Positions 1 through 5,166 of a stretch of 6,804 nucleotides of DNA are shown here, piece by piece. The notes under the pieces were generated by a model. The model was not told the origin of the DNA and made no database searches. It worked only from the letters and a program-made list of their open reading frames with translations. The stretch lies in contig CABRGB010000078.1 in NCBI GenBank assembly GCA_902470345.1, positions 1-6,804 of the forward strand. Direction: 5' to 3'. Source of the DNA: an uncultured Collinsella sp. (lineage in GTDB: Bacteria > Actinomycetota > Coriobacteriia > Coriobacteriales > Coriobacteriaceae). Position numbers and translations under genes: made by a program. The first letter of the stretch is position 1. Each line of letters opens with the position of its first letter.

Positions 1-99
1 GGATTCGAACCTCGGTCGAGGCGCGGGCGTCAAGAAAACGCGGAGCGTTTTTAGCGAGCGGGCGAGTCCGCCGGCAGGCGGGCGAAGCCGGTGCGGATC
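1..99 (+). repeat. Truncated tRNA-Arg-associated structured repeat (copy R0)
   Basis: These 99 bases are identical to 321-419, the first part of the repeat behind the first tRNA-Arg gene. The copy starts with the inverted T-arm sequence GGATTCGAACC and contains the small hairpin, the two-level hairpin and the second hairpin. It departs from the family at base 100, so it lacks the third hairpin, the tRNA tail and the terminator. The 3' strand of the long outer stem reads GCGAGCG, as in R1, which weakens pairing with CGCGGGC. The window begins exactly at the first base of the repeat core, so what lies upstream, possibly another tRNA-Arg, is not visible. Confidence 0.85.
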
Positions 100-147
100 A
101 GCATGACAACTTAATCAGCGCTTCGTAAAAATTTTCCAAATTGTCGC

Positions 148-176
148 TTGACCCATCGGGGGCTCGCGTGCATAAT
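148..176 (+). promoter_or_regulatory. Promoter of first tRNA-Arg
   Basis: A -35 box TTGACC (148-153) and a -10 box CATAAT (171-176) are separated by 17 bases, placing the expected start about 6 bases before the tRNA. An A/T-rich stretch (127-142) just upstream of the -35 box could act as an UP element. The same arrangement, with the same boxes, precedes the second tRNA-Arg. Confidence 0.8.
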
Positions 177-188
177 AATCCGTGCGTT

Positions 189-265
189 GCGGCGTTACCT
201 CAGCTGGATAGAGGGTCTGACTACGAATCAGAACGTCATAGGTTCGAATCCTATACGCCGCACCA
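189..265 (+). tRNA. tRNA-Arg (anticodon ACG), copy 1
   Basis: A full cloverleaf can be drawn. The acceptor strands are GCGGCGT (189-195) and ACGCCGC (255-261), with discriminator A262 and encoded CCA at 263-265. The D stem is CCTC/GAGG, the anticodon stem is TCTGA/TCAGA around the loop CTACGAA, and the T stem is ATAGG/CCTAT around TTCGAAT. Anticodon ACG reads CGU, and after the usual A34-to-inosine editing also CGC and CGA. The gene is identical over all 77 bases to the copy at 615-691. Its own promoter lies directly upstream and a terminator directly downstream, so it is a single-gene transcript unless there is read-through into the repeat behind it. Confidence 0.97.
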
Positions 266-278
266 ATTGAAATTGAAA

Positions 279-305
279 GCCTCCGGCAACGGGGGCTTTT
301 CTTTT
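279..305 (+). terminator. Terminator of first tRNA-Arg
   Basis: A 7-bp stem, GCCTCCG paired with CGGGGGC (one T-G pair), closes a GCAA tetraloop and is followed by TTTTCTTTT. It lies 13 bases after the tRNA CCA end. Confidence 0.9.
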
Positions 306-312
306 ATGCCGG

Positions 313-456
313 CACCGCATGGATTCGAACCTCGGTCGAGGCGCGGGCGTCAAGAAAACGCGGAGCGTTTTTAGCGAGCGGGCGAGTCCGCCGGCAGGCG
401 GGCGAAGCCGGTGCGGATCCGCGCAGCGGATGCGCGGAATCCTATACGCCGCACCA
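313..456 (+). repeat. tRNA-Arg-associated structured repeat with tRNA tail (copy R1)
   Basis: The block opens with CACCGCAT and the inverted T-arm GGATTCGAACC (321-331). The internal hairpins follow in the same order as in R2 (746-881). It ends in GAATCCTATACGCCGCACCA (437-456), an exact copy of the last 20 bases of the tRNA-Arg gene including CCA. The third hairpin is ATCCGC-GCA-GCGGAT. The outer stem of the long hairpin is damaged: its 3' strand reads GCGAGCG where R2 has GCCCGCG, giving two mismatches. The distance from the tRNA 3' end to this copy of it is 191 bases. No D arm or anticodon arm is present, so the tail is not a second tRNA. Confidence 0.88.
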
Positions 457-468
457 ATTGAGTTTTAA

Positions 469-493
469 GCCTCCGGAAACGGGGGCTTTTCTT
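469..493 (+). terminator. Terminator copy after repeat R1
   Basis: The stem GCCTCCG/CGGGGGC closes a GAAA loop and is followed by TTTTCTT. It is a second copy of the tRNA-Arg terminator, with the loop changed from GCAA to GAAA, both of GNRA type. The stem is intact, so termination ability seems to be kept. Confidence 0.8.
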
Positions 494-573
494 ATATCGC
501 GATGCACCGAAGATCGTGCCAAGCCCTCCAAATGAGTAAAAATCAAATTCGATAACTTTTTTTGAAAAAACGC

Positions 574-602
574 TTGACCTATATTCAGTCCATGTGCATA
601 AT
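574..602 (+). promoter_or_regulatory. Promoter of second tRNA-Arg
   Basis: The boxes are TTGACC (574-579) and CATAAT (597-602) with a 17-base spacer. The A/T-rich run at 541-570 in front resembles an UP element. The boxes and their immediate surroundings match the first tRNA-Arg promoter, while the spacer differs, so the core promoter elements have been conserved. Confidence 0.8.
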
Positions 603-614
603 AATCAACAAGTC

Positions 615-691
615 GCGGCGTTACCTCAGCTGGATAGAGGGTCTGACTACGAATCAGAACGTCATAGGTTCGAATCCTATACGCCGCACCA
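615..691 (+). tRNA. tRNA-Arg (anticodon ACG), copy 2
   Basis: The gene is identical in sequence to the copy at 189-265. Acceptor strands are GCGGCGT (615-621) and ACGCCGC (681-687), followed by discriminator A and CCA. The anticodon loop CTACGAA carries ACG. It has its own promoter 13 bases upstream and its own terminator downstream. The sequence after the CCA (AATCGAACTT) differs from that of copy 1 (AATTGAAATT). The tRNA genes are therefore kept identical by selection or gene conversion while their flanks drift. A duplicated gene for this tRNA fits its role in decoding frequent CGU/CGC codons. Confidence 0.97.
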
Positions 692-703
692 ATCGAACTT
701 AAA

Positions 704-730
704 GCCTCCGGCAACGGGGGCTTTTCTTTT
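704..730 (+). terminator. Terminator of second tRNA-Arg
   Basis: GCCTCCG/CGGGGGC stem, GCAA loop, then TTTTCTTTT, with the same design as the terminator of copy 1. Confidence 0.9.
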
Positions 731-737
731 ACGCCGG

Positions 738-881
738 CACCGCATGGATTCGAACCTCGGTCGAGGCGCGGGCGTCAAGAAAACGCGGAGCGTTTTTAGC
801 CCGCGGGCGAGTCCGCCGGCAGGCGGGCGAAGCCGGTGCGGATCCGCGAAGCGGATACGCGGAATCCTATACGCCGCACCA
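738..881 (+). repeat. tRNA-Arg-associated structured repeat with tRNA tail (copy R2, best preserved)
   Basis: The parts run in order. First come CACCGCAT and the inverted T-arm GGATTCGAACC (746-756). A small hairpin CCTC/GAGG (755-766) follows. The long hairpin has outer stem CGCGGGC (767-773) with GCCCGCG (799-805) and inner stem AAAACGC (780-786) with GCGTTTT (790-796) closing loop GGA. Between these two stems lies the internal loop GTCAAG/TA. Hairpin TCCGCC-GGCA-GGCGGG spans 812-827 and hairpin ATCCGC-GAA-GCGGAT spans 842-856. The copy ends with an exact copy of the tRNA-Arg 3' 20 bases (862-881). Every stem has a counterpart, with different bases, in the repeat behind tRNA-Ser at 4955-5090. 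No plausible protein is encoded. Confidence 0.9.
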
Positions 882-894
882 ATTGAAATTGAAA

Positions 895-921
895 GCCTCC
901 GGCAACGGGGGCTTTTCTTTT
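895..921 (+). terminator. Terminator copy after repeat R2
   Basis: GCCTCCG/CGGGGGC stem with GCAA loop and T-rich tail. Together with the preceding tRNA tail, the stretch 862-921 is identical over 60 bases to 246-305 behind the first tRNA-Arg, and less similar to the nearer second tRNA-Arg flank. Confidence 0.85.
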
Positions 922-928
922 GCGTAAA

Positions 929-955
929 CACCGCATGGATTCGAACCTCGGTCGA
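929..955 (+). repeat. Start-only remnant of the tRNA-Arg repeat (copy R3)
   Basis: Twenty-seven bases are identical to 313-339 and 738-764: CACCGCAT followed by the inverted T-arm GGATTCGAACC and CTCGGTCGA. Similarity then stops abruptly. This makes the array behind the second tRNA-Arg one full unit plus the beginning of another. The region 692-1055 otherwise holds only the repeats and terminators listed here and the upstream region of the next gene. Confidence 0.8.
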
Positions 956-1055
956 AGGGGACTATTTCTCATCGACTCGTGTAAGATTTCGAGTATGCGC
1001 CTCGGTGAGCCCGTGGCGCGCTCTTTCTTTAGACGACCGATCAGGGTGATATTTC

Positions 1056-3497
1056 GTGGCAGAGCGTCCGACATACAAGCTCAGGTTTCTCGATTCCAAA
1101 AAGCGCTTTCCGGCCATGCCCGAGCAGCCTGCGGGACGCTCGTATGGCGTGGTTTGGAAGCTCTTTGGCGAGGACGTGCATGAATCATGCTATGTCGTCG
1201 AATTCGTCGGCAAAAGCCATGTGTCGCTTTTGGGCTACGTGAGCGTTTCGGGTGAGGTCTATAAGGTGGACCGTCCCGTTAACGAGGTATCGCTGCCCGA
1301 CGATCCCGACATGCAACTGATTCTTGACGAGTCCGATTCCAGCATCGGTGAGATTGCGGTCAGGGGCGCCGATGGGACGATGCGTTCCCGGGCGCGAGTC
1401 ATCGGCTCTCCCGAAGGCCCCATGCGCGAACAATCCGATCGCGAGACGTGGAATTCGACGCGCAGCCTTCGCTACGGCGAGTTCATGGCCTCGATGTTCT
1501 TGCGTTACGTAATATTTGCCGATTCCGAAAACGCCGTCGCAACCAAGGCAGACGGTGACGGCCTCGACGAGGGCATGAAAAATGCCGTCGACAAGATCAA
1601 GCTTGTAAAACTCCCCGAGCCGGTTGAGGTGCTGCTGGGTTTTGATTCCACGCCGCTGCCCGATGCAATCGAAACGCTGCTCTACCGCATTGACCATACA
1701 GATAATCCAAGTGGCATCGAGCGCTATGCCGCCGCTTTGATGGGCGAAGTTAATCTGCCTCGCCTGCGCACCATAGCGGCTAAAACCGAAATGAGCCTGG
1801 CGCGCATCGATCGCTCGAGGCTCTTCTATCTCAATTTTGACCGTAGCCTGCTGGACCAGGACGAGATCGATACCCTGCTTGCCGTCGAGTGCCGCCTGAA
1901 CCGCCTATCGGGCATCCTTGAGCGTATTGGAGCAGGGTTGGGCCCCGTTGCCTCGTCGCCAAGCTTTGAGGGCTGCTCGCTCTTTGACCTCTGGCATATC
2001 AGCAAGACGACAAACGACGTTCCTCGCTTGCTCGAAACGCTGTCGAATGACAACCCGTGGGCCAAGCCGGGGACGGTTGCGTGCCAGCCGGGTGGCGAGT
2101 GGGACGTTCGCACCCGCTTTGCACGTATCGTAGAAGCGCTCAACGTGGTCACGCGTCTCGATTACACCTATCGAGCGAACGTCGCCGAAGGCATCATGCT
2201 GGTGCGATTTGGCCGCACGGTTGTCGATGCTATGCCGCAGCGCGAATACGATGCTCAAGATGACGCCTGGCGCGAGGTGGATGAGCCTAAGCGCGCGGCA
2301 TGGGCCACTGAGCACGATGCGCGTATTGCGCTTACACTCGCGGCGGCTTGCTTTGCTTCGGGCACTCGCATCACGCGCTGCTACGTGCAGATTGCGGTTC
2401 CCGACGGCGAGCAGGGCGAGCGCGTTGTCGAAACGTATTCCTTTGGCCGTGCGGCCTATCTGGCTGATTGCGTTTCTGTCGCCAAGGATCTTGAGAGCAT
2501 GGATATGGACGACATGCCCTGCAAGCATTTGCTCGAGGCATATGAGGCAGATGCGCCGGACATGATTGAGCCTGCAGAGGTTCACGCCCGACCACGCGAT
2601 GACCATCGTCCATTGCCGCCTGCGCTTCGCGATTTGCTGCTCGCTGATACGGCTGACGAGCTTGAGGTCATGGAGGAGGACAACGATCCGTATGTCGCCC
2701 GTGTCGTCGAGCTGCGCGAGCAATCCAAAGTTGACCGAGCCGGTGCTTTCGAGGGCTTTTCTCGCCTTGTCGAGGAGCTGGAAGCCAAGTGTACTGTTGC
2801 TGAGCTTTTGGCGACGGGCCCGGTGCAGACCCAGTTCTGCGATAACCAGCTGGTGCGCATGGTGCTGCCGGTGATGGAGGAGGACCGTTCCGTGCGTATC
2901 CTTCGCGCTCCCGATGCGCTGTATTTTGCCCAGCACGAGATTTGCAGCTTTTACGCCGAACAAGAGGACTTTGAGCGTGCGCTGCCCGAGGCGCGTCGTC
3001 TCTACGATTTGGCACGCTCGTCTATGCAGTCTCACTTTGCCCTGATCAACGTGCTGGCACGTCTGGAGCGCTATGACGAGATTATCGAGGTGGCGCGCCA
3101 CGGCCTGCGCATCGCCAGCGACCGAACTTCAATCGGTTACCTGTTCTATCGCCTGGCATTCGCCTACTGGAACTGCGACCAGCTCGAGCTGGCGCTGGCA
3201 TGTTATCGCCTGGTGCCGCGCGGCGAGGAGTCGGGTGGCAGTGCGCAGGAGGAAATGCAGGGCCTTATGAACGAGATGGGCGTCATCAAACCGCCCACGT
3301 TTGAGGAGGCTGTCGAGACCATCCGCAAGGCAGGTCTTGAGCTGCCGCCGGTGCCCGCCGTGACCAATCAACTCGCGGATGCCGCCGTGCAACTCGTCGA
3401 TAACGGTTTCTTTTTCTTGGCGCGCGGCTGTATCTATCAAATGTGGCGCACCATGGGCAACGATGAGCTCGGCTCCCTCAACCGCTCGCTGGGGTAG
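1056..3497 (+). CDS. 813-residue protein with C-terminal TPR-like repeats, function unknown
   Basis: The reading frame starts at a GTG with AGGGTG (1043-1048) placed 7 bases upstream. I do not recognise a named family for the whole protein. The N-terminal 120 residues look like a compact beta-rich region (for example CYVVEFVGKSHVSLLGYVSV). The middle is charged and mixed. Residues about 620-725 show tetratricopeptide-like helix pairs: an ALYFAQHEICSFYAEQEDFERALPEA stretch (20-residue core only in part), then ALINVLARLERYDEIIEVA, then LFYRLAFAYWNCDQLELALA. TPR units normally mediate protein-protein contacts. There is no signal peptide or membrane segment, so it is probably cytoplasmic. Several acidic stretches occur. 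The gene stands alone: tRNA repeats lie upstream and 161 bases separate it from the ATPase gene. I see no convincing promoter (TAAGAT at 982-987 is a weak -10 candidate) and no clear terminator after the stop. Confidence 0.85.
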   Translation: MAERPTYKLRFLDSKKRFPAMPEQPAGRSYGVVWKLFGEDVHESCYVVEFVGKSHVSLLGYVSVSGEVYKVDRPVNEVSLPDDPDMQLILDESDSSIGEIAVRGADGTMRSRARVIGSPEGPMREQSDRETWNSTRSLRYGEFMASMFLRYVIFADSENAVATKADGDGLDEGMKNAVDKIKLVKLPEPVEVLLGFDSTPLPDAIETLLYRIDHTDNPSGIERYAAALMGEVNLPRLRTIAAKTEMSLARIDRSRLFYLNFDRSLLDQDEIDTLLAVECRLNRLSGILERIGAGLGPVASSPSFEGCSLFDLWHISKTTNDVPRLLETLSNDNPWAKPGTVACQPGGEWDVRTRFARIVEALNVVTRLDYTYRANVAEGIMLVRFGRTVVDAMPQREYDAQDDAWREVDEPKRAAWATEHDARIALTLAAACFASGTRITRCYVQIAVPDGEQGERVVETYSFGRAAYLADCVSVAKDLESMDMDDMPCKHLLEAYEADAPDMIEPAEVHARPRDDHRPLPPALRDLLLADTADELEVMEEDNDPYVARVVELREQSKVDRAGAFEGFSRLVEELEAKCTVAELLATGPVQTQFCDNQLVRMVLPVMEEDRSVRILRAPDALYFAQHEICSFYAEQEDFERALPEARRLYDLARSSMQSHFALINVLARLERYDEIIEVARHGLRIASDRTSIGYLFYRLAFAYWNCDQLELALACYRLVPRGEESGGSAQEEMQGLMNEMGVIKPPTFEEAVETIRKAGLELPPVPAVTNQLADAAVQLVDNGFFFLARGCIYQMWRTMGNDELGSLNRSLG

Positions 3498-3586
3498 GGG
3501 CGGTATAGAGGGGCCGCACCGCGCTATTTGTATCGGCGCGGGCGGGAGGACCCGACAGAATCGGTAAGGCATAAAGCCGCCGAGCC

Positions 3587-3640
3587 TGCTAAACCTGTTA
3601 AACTCTGCTAAAGTTGCTAAACTTTGTTAAAGTTGTTAAA
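3587..3640 (+). repeat. Six TGYTAAA iterons upstream of the ATPase gene
   Basis: The heptamer TGCTAAA or TGTTAAA starts at 3587, 3596, 3606, 3615, 3625 and 3634, so spacing alternates 9, 10, 9, 10, 9 bases and pairs of heptamers repeat every 19 bases. The array contains the inverted repeat AACTTT-GTT-AAAGTT (3620-3634). It ends 18 bases before the ATPase start codon, with the ribosome-binding site between. Several units with their following bases also read TGNTANNNT, the pattern of an extended -10 box. The array could therefore be an operator, the promoter itself, or both. Neighbouring coding sequence shows nothing like it. Confidence 0.8.
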
Positions 3641-3658
3641 ACTGGCAGAGGAGGTCGA

Positions 3659-4741
3659 ATGTCAAAAGCTATTAATCCCTTTAAGCCAACAGCGGGCATG
3701 AATCCACCTGAGCTTATCGGACGCGACGCTGTTTTGGATGACTTTGACGAGGCTCTTGAGAATGGCCCTGGTGCCCCCGATCGACTCATGCGCATCTCGG
3801 GTGTCCGAGGCACGGGTAAAACGGTGCTCCTCAACGCATTGGGCGATCTTGCGCGCAAAAAAGGATTCGAGGTTGTCGACGTCGCCTCAAATGCCGGTTT
3901 TTGCGACAGAATTCTCGAGGCTCTGCAGCGAAATGTTCGTCTTGCATCAATGTCGATTTCCCCATCGATTTTAGGAGTCAGCCTTGGCTCCGTGGAGCTG
4001 TCGAAGTCAGCCTCTCATCTGGGCGAGGCGATGTACGATGCCGCGAAGCGAGGTGGTTTGCTCATCACACTCGATGAGATTCAGGACGCCTCAACTGAGG
4101 AAATGCGCGAGCTGGGTAATGAAATGCAGCTCTTGATTCGCCAAGGGGCGAATGTCGCCTTTGCATTCGCTGGTTTGCCAACCTCTGTGGATGGCGTGGT
4201 GGTGGATGATACGTTGACGTTCCTTCAGAGGGCGAAGCATATCGAACTCACGCGGCTTTCAGATTTTGAAGTCGGCGGATCGTTTGAGGATACGATGAGG
4301 CGTGCGGGCAAGGAACTCGACGAAGGCGTTGCTGAGCTTTTGACAAAGGCTTCGGCAGGCTATCCCTTTATGGTCCAGTTGGTCGGATATTACGCTTGGC
4401 AGGTTGCTGCGCGCAGCGGGTCGGAGAGCGTGAGTGAAGAGGCGGCTCGCAAGGGTGTCCAGGCGGCTCTTGATAGTTTCAATGCCATGGTGATTGCCCC
4501 CGCGCTGCGCAGGGTGTCGGAGCGGCAGTTTCAATATCTCGCGGCGATGGCGCAATGCGAAGGCGGCGAGATTACGAACGGTGATATTGCCAAAAAGATG
4601 GGATTGCCGGCGAATAAAGTCGGGTCGTATCGCAAACGTTTGATCGATACGGGACTGATTGAGCCTGCTGGCTACGGCTGTGTTTCGTTTGCAATTCCGT
4701 ATATGCGCGACTATTTGTTGGAGGCGGTACGGGAAAGGTAA
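3659..4741 (+). CDS. AAA-type ATPase with C-terminal winged-helix-like region
   Basis: The 360-residue protein starts at ATG 3659, behind a strong AGAGGAGG at 3647-3654. A TTG at 3614 would extend the frame by 15 residues, but it lies inside the iterons and has no ribosome-binding site. The protein has GRDAVLDDF (21-29), typical of the N-terminal box of AAA_16/ORC-Cdc6-like ATPases. It also has Walker A GVRGTGKT (48-55), Walker B LLITLDEIQD (134-143, with D139 and E140), and a sensor-1-like strand AFAFAGLP (167-174). Residues about 290-354 look like a winged helix (ITNGDIAKKMGLPANKVGSY as the recognition region). The combination implies ATP-dependent binding to DNA or a nucleoprotein. Such stand-alone ATPases are common in actinobacteria, and their cellular role is mostly unknown. 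The gene appears monocistronic, with the iterons as a likely autoregulatory site. tRNA-Ser follows 68 bases after the stop. Confidence 0.88.
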   Translation: MSKAINPFKPTAGMNPPELIGRDAVLDDFDEALENGPGAPDRLMRISGVRGTGKTVLLNALGDLARKKGFEVVDVASNAGFCDRILEALQRNVRLASMSISPSILGVSLGSVELSKSASHLGEAMYDAAKRGGLLITLDEIQDASTEEMRELGNEMQLLIRQGANVAFAFAGLPTSVDGVVVDDTLTFLQRAKHIELTRLSDFEVGGSFEDTMRRAGKELDEGVAELLTKASAGYPFMVQLVGYYAWQVAARSGSESVSEEAARKGVQAALDSFNAMVIAPALRRVSERQFQYLAAMAQCEGGEITNGDIAKKMGLPANKVGSYRKRLIDTGLIEPAGYGCVSFAIPYMRDYLLEAVRER

Positions 4742-4766
4742 AAATGGAATCGCTCCAAATTCCCTC

Positions 4767-4795
4767 TTGCCCATCCTCGACTGTTTGGTTACTAT
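4767..4795 (+). promoter_or_regulatory. Promoter of tRNA-Ser
   Basis: TTGCCC (4767-4772) and TACTAT (4790-4795) are separated by 17 bases. The expected start is about 8 bases before the tRNA. The layout matches the two tRNA-Arg promoters. Confidence 0.75.
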
Positions 4796-4809
4796 AGAAC
4801 GGCTGTTAC

Positions 4810-4900
4810 GGAGAGCTGACCGAGAGGCCGAAGGTGCTCGCCTGCTAAGCGAGTATGCCCCAAAAGGGCATCTGGGGTTCGAATCCCCAGCTCTCCGCCA
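4810..4900 (+). tRNA. tRNA-Ser (anticodon GCT)
   Basis: Acceptor strands are GGAGAGC (4810-4816) and GCTCTCC (4890-4896), with discriminator G4897 and encoded CCA (4898-4900). The anticodon stem CTCGC/GCGAG closes the loop CTGCTAA with anticodon GCT, which reads AGC and AGU. The long variable arm, with stem TGCCC/GGGCA, and the 91-base length are typical of class II serine tRNAs, and discriminator G is the usual serine identity base. The T-arm is CTGGGG-TTCGAAT-CCCCAG. The gene has its own promoter and terminator and is followed by a structured repeat that copies its 3' end. Confidence 0.97.
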
Positions 4901-4914
4901 GTAAGACTTTAAAG

Positions 4915-4940
4915 AAGGGTTCCAAAAGGGACCCTTTTTT
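4915..4940 (+). terminator. Terminator of tRNA-Ser
   Basis: AAGGGTTCC pairs with GGGACCCTT around an AAAA loop, followed by a run of Ts. It lies 14 bases after the tRNA CCA. Confidence 0.9.
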
Positions 4941-4954
4941 AGTTGAACCACGTT

Positions 4955-5090
4955 AGCTGGGGATTCGAACCCGAGAGGGCACGGGCGTTAAGCAAACGCG
5001 AAAGCGTTTGTAGCCCGTGGGCGAAAAGCCGCCAGGCTTTGAAGCCGGAGGGCATGCGCAGCATGCCCGGATATCCCCAGCTCTCCGCCA
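4955..5090 (+). repeat. tRNA-Ser-associated structured repeat with tRNA-Ser tail
   Basis: The first 18 bases, AGCTGGGGATTCGAACCC (4955-4972), are the exact reverse complement of 4875-4892 in the tRNA-Ser T-arm and acceptor. Next are small hairpin CCC-GAGA-GGG (4970-4979) and the long hairpin. The latter has outer stem CACGGGC (4980-4986) with GCCCGTG (5013-5019), inner stem CAAACGC (4993-4999) with GCGTTTG (5004-5010), a GAAA tetraloop and internal loop GTTAAG/TA. Hairpin AAAGCC-GCCA-GGCTTT (5025-5040) and hairpin GGGCATGC-GCA-GCATGCCC (5050-5068) follow. The last 18 bases (5073-5090) repeat the tRNA-Ser 3' end through CCA. The start and the tail can pair as AGCTGGGGAT/ATCCCCAGCT, closing the whole fold. 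GGCGA and GAAGCCGG linkers are shared with the Arg repeats. Confidence 0.9.
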
Positions 5091-5104
5091 GTATGACATG
5101 AAAG

Positions 5105-5131
5105 AAGGGTTCCATTTGGGGCCCTTTTTTT
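5105..5131 (+). terminator. Terminator copy after the tRNA-Ser repeat
   Basis: AAGGGTTCC pairs with GGGGCCCTT (two T-G pairs) around ATTT, then a T run. It is a diverged second copy of the tRNA-Ser terminator with the stem still closed. Confidence 0.85.
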
Positions 5132-5141
5132 AATTAGAAGA

Positions 5142-5164
5142 ACGTTAGCTGGGGATTCGAACCC
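5142..5164 (+). repeat. Start-only remnant of the tRNA-Ser repeat
   Basis: Twenty-three bases are identical to 4950-4972 (ACGTT plus the inverted T-arm segment), 192 bases downstream. Similarity ends there and the terminator of the opposite-strand gene follows. This mirrors the start-only remnant at 929-955 behind the second tRNA-Arg. Confidence 0.82.
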
Positions 5165-5166
5165 TC

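Noticed and set aside
437..456. Additional tRNA-Arg pseudogene at the tail copies (also 862-881)
   Set aside because: Only the T-stem 3' strand and acceptor 3' strand are present. No D or anticodon arm can be drawn, so it is listed as part of the repeat.
1..955. CRISPR array
   Set aside because: The repeats are about 190 bases apart, contain hairpins and tRNA tails, and lack short regular repeats with unique spacers.
141..1049. Open frames running through the tRNA-Arg genes and repeats on both strands
   Set aside because: They overlap tRNAs, terminators and hairpins, repeat only because the DNA repeats, have no ribosome-binding sites and show no protein-like composition.
1905..3101. 398-residue minus-strand frame
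   Set aside because: It lies entirely inside the 813-residue plus-strand gene, whose codon pattern, start and TPR-like content are convincing. It is a shadow of GC-rich coding sequence.
3498..3586. Terminator after the 813-residue gene
   Set aside because: GC-rich short inverted segments exist but no stem is followed by a T run.
3614..3658. Upstream TTG start for the ATPase
   Set aside because: The extension would translate the TGYTAAA iterons and lacks a ribosome-binding site. ATG 3659 has AGAGGAGG.
4259..4951. 230-residue minus-strand frame
   Set aside because: It covers the end of the ATPase gene and the whole tRNA-Ser, so it is not a gene.
4810..5164. Integrated phage or genomic island using tRNA-Ser as attachment site
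   Set aside because: The duplicated tRNA end would suggest attL/attR, but only about 190 bases lie between the copies, with no integrase, and the same core occurs behind a different tRNA.
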